This document shows positions 11,666-23,121 of a stretch of 64,000 nt of DNA, in pieces. The stretch's first letter is position 1, and the number at the start of each line of letters is the position of its first letter. The stretch comes from Omphalotus guepiniiformis. Its lineage: Eukaryota; Basidiomycota; Agaricomycetes; Agaricales; Omphalotaceae. Location of the stretch: assembly GCA_028554645.1 (NCBI GenBank), contig JAQOOI010000064.1:1612001-1676000 (forward strand), read 5' to 3'. A program made the position numbers and the translations under genes. Below the pieces are notes generated by a model. The model worked only from the letters and a program-made list of their open reading frames with translations. It made no database searches and had not been told where the DNA came from.

Positions 11666-12547
11666 TCAACCCCGTTATTCTCCTTGCCCCAGTCACCTCT
11701 AGTCCTACTAGGCCAACTGTATTCCTGAACAGTGCTGTTGCGCCGAAAACACATACACACCTGAAATGCCTGAAATTAAACAATTTCTACTGTGAATATG
11801 ATGGGAATAAAGGGCTAGACTATGTCCCATAGTGCTAGCTAAAACATAGAACCAGAATAGTTAAGGCTCGAAGTGAAAGGACTATGGTGTACAAGTATAT
11901 ATCAAGACCTTATGGCTGATATGCCTCTAGACCTTCAACGAAGTAACTACCTGCTGTGAGACTACAGTATGGTCAGATCCACCCTGCCTGGCAAAGAGCC
12001 CTTTGTCTGGAAGTCACTATTCAAGTATCTATGTAATCCACAGGACTTAGGAAGGAAGAAACTACACACACTGGTGTAATAGCCTCATAAGCCTGAATAA
12101 TGTCGAAAGGACAAAGCTAGAGGTATTGCTGAGCCATCAAGATGGGTTGTTTAAACTTAGCCGACCTCCTAGAACCTGCAGATTGATGATATACTGGAGA
12201 TAGAACAGAATCGTCGATCATATATTTCCGATCATAAAGTTTTGAGATACCGGATGGTCAAAGCTATGAAAATGATCGGCAAACAGCTGGCCGAGAGTAT
12301 TTTGGTTGGAGTTTGAAATTTGATGACCGGCATAGTCTGGCAAAAGCAATGAACAGTGTACCACTGCTTCGGCAAACTCTGAGATGTGTGTGAATAAGTA
12401 TTATATAATCAACAGGCTGTCTGCAAAGCTTTAGAATGTATCTTTGGCTGTATGATTGACCAATCACCAGACCGGGAACGGTCTAGATTTGGTTTGGAGG
12501 AGATGTTGCGCTGAAAACGCATACACACCTGAAATACCTGAAATTAA

Positions 12548-12937
12548 TGTTGAATGAAGTGCTAGAACACTTGTAGATACTATACAAATACTGTACATAT
12601 CATTAGAAAGTCCTTCAAGTACATATAATACTATACTAATGACTTTAATACCTATTGTAGATAGTTATACCATGTATGTAGGGTCATTCTGGAGTGTTTA
12701 GAGCGCGCGCGAAAATGTGGACACTCATTTTCACGCCTCATGCGCGGCCTGACACAACAGGACCAAACAATATGTAAATCCTTACATGTCTGGAGAAATC
12801 TAAGACACTTGGAAAGCAATTCTTGTGCATTAAGCTACTATTACAACGCTTTAGTGATCTCAGTGAACTGTAATTGAACTCTATTCATTGTGTCTGATCA
12901 GTGTATCACTGGTAGTGCATTGTCTTAGATTCTAACA
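12548..12937 (+). repeat. Copia 5' LTR
   Basis: 390 bp, TGTTGAATG...TCTAACA, identical to 17468-17857. It should contain the promoter of the element. Confidence 0.95.
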
Positions 12938-12949
12938 GGTTATGGGCCC
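12938..12949 (+). promoter_or_regulatory. Copia primer-binding site (half-tRNA type)
   Basis: GGTTATGGGCCC lies immediately after the 5' LTR. It is complementary to the anticodon stem-loop of initiator tRNA-Met, matching the primer site known for Drosophila copia, where a cleaved 5' half of the tRNA primes minus-strand DNA. It is not complementary to a tRNA 3' CCA end. Confidence 0.75.
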
Positions 12950-13196
12950 CGGCCTTTAAAACTTGAACAGAACTGATTGATCTTGCTCAATTGCTATTGT
13001 TGGCTCTGTGACATTTATTGTCAATTATTGAAACCCCTTACAAGTCAATCTATTGACTGTACAAAATATTGTTGGCTCTATTGGATTTGTGGCATTTACT
13101 GTCATTCATTGTTACCAGTTCATTAATTGACTGGACACAATCAATTGGGTTATTGGAACACATTCACACAAACACATTCATTCTTCCTTCACAATT

Positions 13197-16100
13197 ATGT
13201 CTTCTTCAGACACACCAAAATTTAAACCTCTCAATAACTCCAACTATCCTGAATGGAGTGGAGATATGATGGCTTGGTTGATGCGTATGGGCTATTGGAG
13301 ATTGGTCTCTGGTGCAGAGTCAAAGCCTACTGAAGGCTCACCTCTGGCCAATTGGGAGATTAAAGCCAGTAAAGCTGCTGGTGACATCTACCTTTCTCTG
13401 GAACAAGATCAGAAGGTTCATGTCAAGTCCTATCTTGCTGGTGGTGATCCTGTTGGCATGTGGTCAGCTCTAGAAAGAGTGCATGTGTCCAGGACACCAG
13501 GTGCACGCTTCAATGCCTATGATGCTCTGTTCAGCATCACAAAGGAGGAGGATGAGAGTTTAGTTGATCTGGGGACAAGGATTGAAAATGCAGTCTTCAC
13601 CATTAGGAATCTCAGAGACAAGGAATATACCTTGGAGAAACTTGATGCAGAGCTGCAGGCTTTGGCCTTAGTCCGTGCATTGCCCCCAGAATCTAACCTC
13701 ACTGCAAACTTGCTGCTATTGGACACGTTGGACAAGGACAAGATTCTTCAGTACTTCATTGCTGAAGAACAAAATCTGAAAAGACAGGCAGAGCAGGTTA
13801 ACAAGGCCAATGCTGCTGCCAAAGCACAAGGCTATATCAAGCCTAATTGGAAGAAGGGGTTCTGTCATTACTGCAAGAAGGAAGGGCATTGGAAGGCTGA
13901 ATGTCCCACCTTGAAAGCAAGGAATGAAGGAAAGAGTGGGAATGGGAGATATCAGGCCAATAAGGCTGAAGTGAAAGAGGAAGATGTTGTTGAAAGTGCT
14001 GGCAGTGCAAGTACATTCTCTTCTAATGATACTTCATCTTCTGACATACTTGATTGGAATACAGACACGGGGGCCACTTCTCATATGACACCACATCGCC
14101 ATTGGATTAGGAATTATACCCCCTATAGAGTACCTATTAAATTGGCTGATGATAGAATTATATATTCTGAAGGTGTAGGAAATGTTGTGTTTAGACCAAT
14201 CATTGATGGAAAAGTATCTAGGGATGTTGAATTTAGTAAAGTACTGCATGTACCTTCACTTAAAAATAATCTGCTTTCTGTTCTGTACTTAACAAAACAT
14301 AAAGGCTTTCATGTACATATTTGGTCTGATAGAATGGAATTTGATAGAAATGGTCCTATTCTTTTTACTGCGCGTGTTACTGCAAATAATGTGGGATACT
14401 TGAATGGACATACTATAGATAAGTCTGAAAGCCTCTGTTTGACAACAACTCTACCTCTGGATCTGAAGCTGTGGCACAGGCGCTTCTGTCATCATGGGCA
14501 CGATGATATATTGCGCATGTTGAGGGATAATTTGGCAGAGGGCTTGAAACTAGACTCTAATGCAAAGCCAGATCCTGTTTGTGAACCTTGTCTGGCTGGC
14601 AAGATGCATGCACATCCATTTCATTCCTCACACACCAGAGCTGATACTGTGTTGGGCCTCATTCATTCTGATCTCCATGATGTTGGTGTACATTCTGCTA
14701 GTGGATACAGATACTGGATCACATTCATTGATGACAAGTGGCGCTTCCGTGCAGCACTTCCTCTGAAGAAGAAGAGTGATGCATTTGATGCATTCAAGAA
14801 GTACAAAGCTTGGGCTGAGAACACCACTGGAGAGAAAATCAAAATCTTTAGATGTGATAAAGGTGGAGAGTACATATCAAAGGAGTTCATTGCATTTCTG
14901 GACAGCTGTGGAATAGAGCGTCAATACACTGTCAGAAATAGGCCTCAACAGAATGGTGTTGCTGAAAGAGCAAATAGAGTGATGGAGGAAAGGATTGTTG
15001 CAATGCTAGAAGAGTCTGGTTTACCAAAGTCATTTTGGGTAGAGTGCCTGGCTGCACTTGTTCATGTGTGGAATCGTTGCCCTACATCTGCTGTACCAAA
15101 CTGCACTCCCTATGAGGGATGGTACAAGAGGAAACCAAAGGTGGATCATCTGAGGGTCTGGGGTTGTGTTGCATATGTGCATGTTCAGAAGGATAAGAGG
15201 AAACACTTGGGATCCCATATGGAAAGGTGTATCTTCATTGGGTATCCAGATGGTGTGAAGGGATGGAGGTTCTGGAATCCTGTCACTAAGAAGGTTGTGA
15301 TTAGTGAGAGAGCTGACTTTGATGAGAGGTACACTTATAAAGTTGGATCTTCACAACCACCTTCCAAACCTTCACCTTCCAAACCTTCAACTAGTACACC
15401 ACCCAATACTTCCTATGTTCCTCTTGATGATAATCCTCACTCTGACTCTGACTCTGAGTCAGATGACCCTGCATTACCTGAACCTGACCATGAGTCCTCT
15501 ACAGAACAAGACAATACTGGCCCTGAGCAGAATAATGAACCTGCTGATGACAATGATAGTTCTGCAGAGGAGGAACAGATTGAACCACCTGAGGATGTCC
15601 TTGTAGATAATAGACCAATTGCTTTCCGTAGGTCTGAGCGGAAGAGACAGGCTCCTGGTGAATGGTGGAAAGTGAACCTCCCTGCTCCCAAGCGAAACAA
15701 GGATGCAGATGTGCCAGATGATGATGATAATATGGAGGAAGCCCACATCATGACTGACAATGGTCCAGAGCCTTTGACATTCAAGCAGGCTATGGATGGA
15801 CCTAATGCCAGACAATGGCAGGAGGCCATGATGGAGGAGATGAATGCACACCTCACCAATGGCACTTGGGATGTTGTGGAACTTCCACCAGATAAGAGAG
15901 CAATTGGATCTAAATGGGTATTCAAGATAAAGCACAAGGCTGATGGATCCATTGAAAGGTTCAAGGCTAGACTTGTTGCCAAAGGATTCAGCCAAAGACC
16001 TGGATTTGACTATCTAGAGACATTCTCATCTACTATGAGACAGACTACAATCCGCACTATTCTTGCTCTGGCTGCCATTGAGGACTTGCATTTGCGCTCT

Positions 16101-17342
16101 GTGGATATCTCTCATGCATTCATCAATAGTGACATTGATACAGAGATCTTCATGACACAGCCAGAAGGGTTCAAGGAGCGTGGTCCTAGATTTGTCTGCA
16201 GGCTGAACAAGTCCCTGTATGGGTTAAAGCAGTCACCCAGACTTTGGGGTGAGAAGCTTGCAGGAGTGTTACAATCAATGGGCTTTAGTCGCACCCAATC
16301 TGATCCAAACCTATATGTCTATCAGAAAGATGACATTAAGGTTTTTGTACCTGTCTTTGTGGATGACATCACTCTTGCTTCCAAGTCAGAAGCATCTTTG
16401 GACCACTTTGTGGCAGAGCTAGCAAAGCACTTCAAACTCCGTGACCTGGGTCCTACATCATATCTGCTGGGAATAGAAATCACAAGAAATAGAAAGGAGA
16501 GAAAATTGTATATGGGTCAGAAACAATATATTGTCAACAAGCTTAATGAGTTTGGCATGTCTGATTGTAGACCTGTTGGTACACCCATGGATCCAGGAGC
16601 TGCTCTGTCAACTGCACAGTGTCCAAAGACTGCTGAAGGAAAGGAAGAGATGGCCAGAATTCCATATATTAGTGCTGTTGGCTCCTTGTTGTATCTTGCT
16701 ACCACCAGCCGTCCTGATATTGCATACACAGCTAGTGTATTGGCACGGTTCAATTCAAATCCTGGCATGGCACACTGGGTTGCAGTAAAACATGCATTCA
16801 GATATCTGAAGGGAACAATGGACATGAAGCTTGAATATGGTCCTGATCCCTGCCAGCCAGATCTATTTGTTACATACTGTGATGCAGACTTTGGTGGTAA
16901 CAGGGACAACTCAAAGTCCACTAGTGGGTATATGGTCAAACTTGGATCAGGTGTGGTTAGCTGGAGCAGTAAGCTACAGCCCTTTGTAACACTCTCCTCT
17001 ACAGAGGCAGAATATGTGGCAGGTGTTGCTGCTGGCAAGGAGATTTGTGCCATGAACAGCCTGTTACAAGATTTGGGATACCAGACACCTCAGCCAGCCA
17101 GGTTGCTAATGGACAATCAATCCACAATCAAGGTTGCTAAGAATCCTGAGCATCATGGGAGGATGAAGCATCTTGACCGGCATTACTACTGGCTGAGAGA
17201 CCAAGTTGAATACAAGGTCATGGCTCCTGAATATCTGCCTACTGATGAGAATGCAGCTGATTTGCTCACCAAGCCTCTCAGTAAGCCCAAGGTGGAGAAG
17301 TTGAGGGAGATGATGGGATTGCACATAATACAGAACCCCTAG
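13197..17342 (+). CDS. Copia Gag-Pol polyprotein
   Basis: A single 1381-aa frame; the ATG lies about 260 bp after the LTR. Order of domains: Gag with one CCHC knuckle (C223-C236); aspartic protease (D290-T-G-A); GAG-pre-integrase zinc-binding region (HRRFCHHGH); integrase core with D492, D554 and E590 (D-35-E spacing); a long Asp/Glu/Pro/Ser-rich linker; reverse transcriptase with FVDD (D1056-D1057); and RNase H (D1229, E1270, D1306). This is the Ty1/Copia order with integrase before RT. All catalytic residues are present and nothing interrupts the frame. With gag and pol in one frame, the Gag to Pol ratio must be set by another means, such as proteolysis or splicing. Confidence 0.95.
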   Translation: MSSSDTPKFKPLNNSNYPEWSGDMMAWLMRMGYWRLVSGAESKPTEGSPLANWEIKASKAAGDIYLSLEQDQKVHVKSYLAGGDPVGMWSALERVHVSRTPGARFNAYDALFSITKEEDESLVDLGTRIENAVFTIRNLRDKEYTLEKLDAELQALALVRALPPESNLTANLLLLDTLDKDKILQYFIAEEQNLKRQAEQVNKANAAAKAQGYIKPNWKKGFCHYCKKEGHWKAECPTLKARNEGKSGNGRYQANKAEVKEEDVVESAGSASTFSSNDTSSSDILDWNTDTGATSHMTPHRHWIRNYTPYRVPIKLADDRIIYSEGVGNVVFRPIIDGKVSRDVEFSKVLHVPSLKNNLLSVLYLTKHKGFHVHIWSDRMEFDRNGPILFTARVTANNVGYLNGHTIDKSESLCLTTTLPLDLKLWHRRFCHHGHDDILRMLRDNLAEGLKLDSNAKPDPVCEPCLAGKMHAHPFHSSHTRADTVLGLIHSDLHDVGVHSASGYRYWITFIDDKWRFRAALPLKKKSDAFDAFKKYKAWAENTTGEKIKIFRCDKGGEYISKEFIAFLDSCGIERQYTVRNRPQQNGVAERANRVMEERIVAMLEESGLPKSFWVECLAALVHVWNRCPTSAVPNCTPYEGWYKRKPKVDHLRVWGCVAYVHVQKDKRKHLGSHMERCIFIGYPDGVKGWRFWNPVTKKVVISERADFDERYTYKVGSSQPPSKPSPSKPSTSTPPNTSYVPLDDNPHSDSDSESDDPALPEPDHESSTEQDNTGPEQNNEPADDNDSSAEEEQIEPPEDVLVDNRPIAFRRSERKRQAPGEWWKVNLPAPKRNKDADVPDDDDNMEEAHIMTDNGPEPLTFKQAMDGPNARQWQEAMMEEMNAHLTNGTWDVVELPPDKRAIGSKWVFKIKHKADGSIERFKARLVAKGFSQRPGFDYLETFSSTMRQTTIRTILALAAIEDLHLRSVDISHAFINSDIDTEIFMTQPEGFKERGPRFVCRLNKSLYGLKQSPRLWGEKLAGVLQSMGFSRTQSDPNLYVYQKDDIKVFVPVFVDDITLASKSEASLDHFVAELAKHFKLRDLGPTSYLLGIEITRNRKERKLYMGQKQYIVNKLNEFGMSDCRPVGTPMDPGAALSTAQCPKTAEGKEEMARIPYISAVGSLLYLATTSRPDIAYTASVLARFNSNPGMAHWVAVKHAFRYLKGTMDMKLEYGPDPCQPDLFVTYCDADFGGNRDNSKSTSGYMVKLGSGVVSWSSKLQPFVTLSSTEAEYVAGVAAGKEICAMNSLLQDLGYQTPQPARLLMDNQSTIKVAKNPEHHGRMKHLDRHYYWLRDQVEYKVMAPEYLPTDENAADLLTKPLSKPKVEKLREMMGLHIIQNP

Positions 17343-17358
17343 GTTGAAGAAGTGCATC

Positions 17359-17469
17359 ATCAGGGGGCTGTGAAGAAGTTGAGGAAAGTGCAGAGGTTGA
17401 GGGATATGTGATGACACACTTCATCAATAGAGCACCTCCATTACACAAGTGTTCTATCAGGGGGCTGTG
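17359..17469 (+). other. Copia 3' UTR with two purine-tract copies
   Basis: The 14-mer ATCAGGGGGCTGTG occurs at 17359-17372 and again at 17456-17469, where it abuts and overlaps the start of the 3' LTR. The second copy is the presumed plus-strand primer (polypurine tract). The first may be an auxiliary one or a duplication remnant. Confidence 0.6.
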
Positions 17470-17857
17470 TTGAATGAAGTGCTAGAACACTTGTAGATAC
17501 TATACAAATACTGTACATATCATTAGAAAGTCCTTCAAGTACATATAATACTATACTAATGACTTTAATACCTATTGTAGATAGTTATACCATGTATGTA
17601 GGGTCATTCTGGAGTGTTTAGAGCGCGCGCGAAAATGTGGACACTCATTTTCACGCCTCATGCGCGGCCTGACACAACAGGACCAAACAATATGTAAATC
17701 CTTACATGTCTGGAGAAATCTAAGACACTTGGAAAGCAATTCTTGTGCATTAAGCTACTATTACAACGCTTTAGTGATCTCAGTGAACTGTAATTGAACT
17801 CTATTCATTGTGTCTGATCAGTGTATCACTGGTAGTGCATTGTCTTAGATTCTAACA
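17468..17857 (+). repeat. Copia 3' LTR
   Basis: 390 bp, identical by eye to the 5' LTR at 12548-12937, followed by target duplication ATTAA. Confidence 0.95.
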
Positions 17858-19048
17858 ATTAAATGATTTCTACTGTGAATATGATGGGAATAAAGGGCTA
17901 GACTATGTCCCATAGTGCTAGCTAAAACATAGAACGAGAATAGTTAAAGGCTCGAAGTGAAAGGACTACAATGTACGTGTATGCATCAAGACCTTATGGC
18001 TGATATGCCTCTAGACCTTTGGCGAAGTAACTACCTGCTGCGAGACTGTACAGTATGGTCAGACCCACCCTGCCTGGCAAAGAGCCCTTCGTCTGGAAGT
18101 TGCTATTCAAGTATCTGTGTGATCCACGGGACTTAGGAAGGAAGAAACTACACACACACAGGTGTAATAGCCTCATGAGCCTAAATAATGTCGAAAGGAC
18201 AAAGCTAGAGGTATCGCCGAGCCATCAAAATGGTTTGTTCAAACTTAGCCGACCGCCTAGAACCTGCAGATTGATAATATACTGGGGATAACACTTTATG
18301 ATTGGAAATATATGATCGACAATTCTGATCCGAGATACCAGATGGTCAAAGCTATGAAAATGATCGGTCTCGATGACTGTGTAATAAATTGTTAGTAAAG
18401 TAATGACAGAATTGGCCTTCAAGCGCTGGATATTTGCATATCTACAAAGGTGCTATGGGGTCTAGATGTTGAAATAGGAGAAAATACGGAAGCCTGACGG
18501 GATAAATGACTAGAAACTGCCCTCGGCGTCCCTATAAGTACACTGTAAAACAGTTACGAAGATGAATAATAACAAAATGCATAGGAGTAGTTCGTTTAGA
18601 ATGGCTCGAGCGCATGATAAGAAGGGTCTAGATGTACCAAAAACATCACTAAAACATAATACTTACACATATATATCCAAGAACTGCACATAATTACCCT
18701 CTAGACGTGCCTACCTACCCAACTCAGTCATATTGTTTCTGTTTATATCCATTTTATACTTGATGTTATCTCTCTGTTCCTTTTACTTACTCCACTCAGT
18801 TTTCTATCTATTTATGAAATACTTACAAGCAGTAGAGTACATATACTGTCATGTATAGGGTTGAGCACCCCAGGTTACGACTGCCCGCCAAATTGGAGAA
18901 CTTTACGTATCTTCTAGAGCGTTAAATCGCAGAAGGCCTCTTGATTGTGAACGTCAGGCCCCGGTTCTTCGAGCTGGTAGAGGCAGACTATTAGGAATTG
19001 CAGTGCTTTGATAGAGTGCTAAATATCTGAACATCTGTTGTGTTTGAA

Positions 19049-19101
19049 CTGTCTGTCTGTCTGTCTGTCTGTCTGTGTCTGTCTGTCTGTGTCTGTCTGT
19101 T
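19049..19101 (+). repeat. TCTG microsatellite within a Gypsy LTR
   Basis: Runs of TCTG broken by TGTCTG. The complementary CAGA array is found at about 45634-45702 and 59220-59288 in the LTRs of the related full Gypsy element, so it is a built-in LTR feature. Confidence 0.85.
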
Positions 19102-19449
19102 TTGCTGTTTCTGGTACTCGTCGAAGGGTCTAGACGGTGATCTTTCAGTTCAGTTAGTCTTTCCAACAGTCTAGCTCGACTTTAGTCAGTTTTCTGCGTG
19201 CGGAATCTTTGCCAACGCCAGACTACACTCGCTTTTACAAGGCAACCTTTGAGTTTTAGACAAGTTCCTACGTCTTAGAGTGCTCATTTCGCTGCTATTA
19301 GCGGACCAACAAGAGGATGAAGAAAGAAACACCGGTAACAGAGATGGAAGGGAAAATCCAATTGATAGATCGCTTGAGCAACCAACCGGCGGTAGACCTG
19401 AACACTCAAGGTCAACGTCGCCGACGGACTCTGCTCAAGAGACTAAGTG

Positions 19450-20245
19450 ATCACGAATCAACAAATCACTCTTCCCATGGCTTGCCGAAGATATCATCCA
19501 GTCAGCTTCCTTATCTCCACACAAATGTCGTACCCATGAACTCGTTGAGTTCTACAATCAAGACCTCAAGCTTAGCAAGCGCAGGGTCATCACGTCACTC
19601 TCTTGTCCCTACTATCCTGATTCAGAATGGGGATCACTGTTGCAAGATCGAGCGGCCAATTTCGACGCATTGTTGGGAAGCCTCCATTCCGCCGTCATCC
19701 ATAAGCCGCAGATTGAGAAGTTGGGAGAAAAACTCGAGTTGCGCCTCACCGGTGAACCTGAAGTCATTAAAACAGTTAGAACCCAAGGTGACTGGATTAA
19801 TGCATTCACCATGTACAAACATGCCGTCCTATTCGCCTTTCCACACCGAGGACATGAACTCGAATCATGGTTCAACCATATTTCCTCCTTGTTTTCAGCA
19901 GTCAGCCCAAATGTCCACGGACGTGTCATATCATATGATAAAGCAGCTAGACGGCTCATCGGAGGAAGACGAGACCTTTCTTTCGAAGACATTCATGCCA
20001 TTCAACACCTCAAAACAGCTCATATTGACTCCTATGGAGTCGGGGTCCACAACAACAAATACTCTGGTGTCAAAAAGACTCGACAAGTTACAGAGATGGA
20101 TGTTTGTAGGAAATGGAATGCCGGAATTTGCAAGCTTGGAGGAAAATGTAAATATCCACACATCTGCACTAGGTGTAAAGCATTGGGACACGTTGCAACC
20201 AATTGTGCCGCAGACAAAACGGGAGAGGGCAGTAAAAGAAAGTGA
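19450..20245 (+). pseudogene. DIRS-like Gag with CCCH and CCHC fingers
   Basis: The frame holding 19640-20245 carries a CCCH-like finger (C-x7-C-x5-C-x3-H, around CRKWNAGICKLGGKCKYPH) directly followed by a CCHC-like finger (C-x2-C-x4-H-x4-C). The frame is open upstream to about 19450, where a TGA interrupts it. The overlapping frame from 19317 is not conserved in this part. A nucleic-acid-binding Gag role is inferred from position and motifs. Confidence 0.6.
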
Positions 20246-22047
20246 AGTGTGGGGGTTACCGAGATATAGGAGGGGCTTGGGTTGGGTGCCTGGAGAACGA
20301 GCGTATAGCCGAACAGCTAGGTGGACAGAGGTTGAAGCGCCTTTACCAAGGCCAGGAGCGGCTGAATTTAATAACTCAGCTGCGATGAATACTATTAAAA
20401 ATAATCCACATCTTTTTGAAATTGTAAGCCCTGTTCGCAAAAACGTCTTAAAGACTCTTTGCGCCGAGCATCCTAACCAGCCATTTGTGGAGTCCGTTTG
20501 CATGGGATTTGAAGAAGGTTTCTGGCCGTGGGCTAATATGCATTGTGACAAGGACTTTCCTGAAACTTGGGATAACTCTCATATGCCACCACGATCAACG
20601 AACAAGAAAGAATTCTTGCATGCTCAGAGGGATATTGAAGTGTCGAAGGGTTTCTTTTTGCCTCCATTTGGACCTGATTTGTTGCCCGGAATGTATAGTT
20701 CGCCCATACATGCTGTACCTAAACCAAAATCATCAAAATTTCGCTTGGTGGTCAATCAGTCTGCAGGGATATACGCACCTAACTCTATGATATGCCGAGA
20801 GGATATCATGGGAGCACCGTTAGATAACATCCAGCACCTCGGTGCGACATTGCTGGCATATCGCAAGCGACATGGATATGATGTCCGTCTTCGTATGTTT
20901 AAATCGGACATTTCAGGAGCCTATCGTCTTTGTCCTATGCACCCCTTGTGGCAAATCAAACAAGTCATAACAACAAATCAGTCCACCTCTGAGGAAATAC
21001 AGAGCGGGATCACACATACCTTGGTTCACAATGTAGATCGAAACAACGCATTCAGGAATAGAAGCGGTGGAAGAGTGTTCATATCATTCAATGCCCTCGT
21101 AACATGGGTTGCCGCCAATGTTGAGGGAATTGAAGACTTGTTCACTTATGTCAATGATGACTTTGGGTTTGAACCTGACAGAGTTCCAATGGTATCAGCC
21201 ATATCATGAAGCTTTTCCAACTCACCAAACATCTTTATTGAATCTTTGGGATTGTCTTGGCATCCCTCATGATTACCCCAAGCAAATTCACAGTCTCGTT
21301 TTACCCATCATTGGCTTTGACGTCGATCCAAATCAGATGTCCGCTACGATGACTCTAGAATCGAAGTCAGAGTTACTTGAAGTGTTGAATGATTTCGTTA
21401 AAGCTAGAAGAAAGACATTGCAGTGCTTCCTACAAATTGCGGGATGGTCGAATTGGTCTTTCAATGTCAATCCATTGTTAAAGCCTGGTTTATGCAATGT
21501 TCATGAGAAGGTGAAGGGGAAAACGAAACCTTTTGCAGAGATAGCACTAAACAATGGTGTTCGAGAGGATTTGAAGTGGATGATATCGCATCTCGAGAAG
21601 TCAAGCGGGGTGTTTTTATTCAAGTCGTTGATGTGGAGGATAAACGAAGCCGACCTCATGATCTACTGTGACGCGTCACTTGAAGGAATGGGCATATGGA
21701 TACCCGAGCAAAAGCTGGGTTTCTACTGCCCAACACCTCCGCGTCCCCTAATCAAAAACATCTTCTTTTTTTAAGCCCTCTGCATAGCGTCAGCAATCTA
21801 TTTAGCAGCCCACTGGACAACGTACTTGTTCGAAGAGATCATTCATCGAGTAGTAATTTTCTCTGACAGCCTAAACTCAGTCAACATCTATACTTCTCTT
21901 CATGCTTCACCAGGGTATAACACCTTGCTCAAAATCTCTGTTGACTTTTTAATCGAGTATGACCTCAACCTACGGGTTTTTCATATCCCTGGGCTTCAAA
22001 ATCGAGTTGCGGATGCTCTTTTACAACGTGAATTTGACTGTGCATGA
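20246..22047 (+). pseudogene. DIRS-like reverse transcriptase-RNase H
   Basis: The RT N-terminal part is read in one frame to 21209. The C-terminal part continues in a second frame from about 21195, indicating a frameshift. The catalytic box reads YVNDDFG where DIRS-type enzymes usually have YVDD, consistent with loss of the first aspartate. RNase H follows (YCDAS near 21664; FSDSLNS near 21860; VADALLQ near 22008) and is interrupted by an in-frame TAA at 21772-21774. The enzyme is therefore expected to be dead. Confidence 0.7.
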
Positions 22048-22178
22048 TCTCTGCAGACAGGTCTCACCATTATACCATTTCTACCCCCTCGAGGCATGCT
22101 GGGGGCTGTTAAAAAATGAGTCTAACACTTTCGTCTGGGTCCAGGCAACCTCTTCGTGAGGCTTGGACCTGAGAGCAT

Positions 22179-23121
22179 TTGATTCATGAACGCTCCATCG
22201 CATTAGGAATGGCTATCGACACTTCCACACAATCAACCTATTCCTCAGCACTGAATTCTTACATCGCCTTCTGCACACTTTATAAATTCCCCATCAAGCC
22301 TACTGAACAAACCCTCAGTTTTTTCATGGTCTACATGTCACATTACATTGAACCGTGTTCCGTTGACTCTTACCTCTCTGGCATTTGCAACCAACTTGAA
22401 CCACACTTTCCTGAAGTGCGAAAAGCTCGCAAACATCTCCTTGTTTCACGCACCCTCAAAGGTTGTAAGAGACTGTATAGCAAGCCGGTCAAGCGTAAAC
22501 TACCGCGTAGTCTCGACAACTCTTGTGGTTAATCACTTGAACATGAGTGACGACCATGACAACCTCCTTTTCTTGGCCATGATTCTTACAGGATTTCACG
22601 GCCTTTTTCGCCTAGCTGAACTTAGCATGCCGGATCTTGCGAAACATCGCAACTTCCATAAAATCACCAAATGGTTGTCGGTCAAATGGCTCGATGGAGC
22701 CTTTACCTTTGAATTGCCAACTCACAAAGCAGACCCTGGATATGAGGGTAATCACCCAATTATTCGTCGTCACCCTGCCCTTCCAGCTTCAGTCGACCCT
22801 TACCAACCATTCCTCACCTATCTACGCTCCCACGATTGCTTCTTCCCATTGCATCCTTACCTGTGGTTACGAAAAAATGGATTAGTTCCTACTCGCTCCT
22901 GGTTCATGAGACGTCTGCGACATTTTTTCCCTTCTACTGGGATAGCTGGTCAGTCCATGCGTGCAGGTGGTGCGACTGCTTTGGCTAACCTAGGAGTGCT
23001 ACCACACATCATACAAGCAGCGGGTCGTTGGTCGTCTGAAGCGTTTCAAATCTACATCAGAAAAAGTCCTGTGCTTCTTCAAGCATTCCTTTTTCACAAT
23101 GTCCCTGCCCTAATCCAATGA
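22179..23121 (+). pseudogene. DIRS-like tyrosine recombinase
   Basis: The N-terminal SAM-like region is read from 22179 to about 22517, and the catalytic region continues in another frame to the stop at 23119-23121. This implies one frameshift. The catalytic part shows R in FRLAEL, the box SMRAGG (where many relatives have SFRIG), W in GRWSSEAF and Y in IYIR. In DIRS elements this enzyme integrates circular DNA without making target duplications. Confidence 0.75.

Larger units (their letters stand above)
12548..17857 (+). mobile_element. Intact Ty1/Copia retrotransposon
   Basis: A 5310-bp element with two 390-bp LTRs that are identical by eye, a 5-bp target duplication ATTAA (12543-12547 and 17858-17862), a primer-binding site, a purine tract and one uninterrupted gag-pol frame. 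The empty target is visible in the related Gypsy LTRs, where the sequence around ATTAA is continuous. Identical LTRs imply a very recent insertion. It is potentially autonomous. Confidence 0.95.
11736..19299 (+). mobile_element. Internally deleted Gypsy element (A'), split by Copia
   Basis: A relative of the Gypsy element at 45440-60518 in plus orientation. Positions 11736-12279 are the first part of an LTR (TGTTGCGCCG...). They join directly to about 224 bp of the internal 3' end (12280-12503, ending in a purine tract), followed by a 3' LTR (12504-12547 continuing at 17863-19299). The rest of the LTR and all coding sequence are gone. The intact Copia is inserted at ATTAA inside the 3' LTR. 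Flanks AGTGC and AGCGG do not form a clear target duplication. Confidence 0.8.

Noticed and set aside
15437..15995. Long minus-strand ORFs (also at 8803-9355) opposite Copia pol
   Set aside because: They mirror the acidic linker and RT of the Copia polyprotein, have no motifs and appear because of codon bias on the sense strand.
11731..19304. AGTGC/AGCGG as a target duplication of Gypsy A'
   Set aside because: Two of five bases differ and the element is rearranged, so the match is not convincing.
19317..19640. N-terminal 110 codons of the long 19317 frame as a protein domain
   Set aside because: The DIRS Gag is read in another frame over this stretch; the 19317 frame becomes meaningful only after about 20250.
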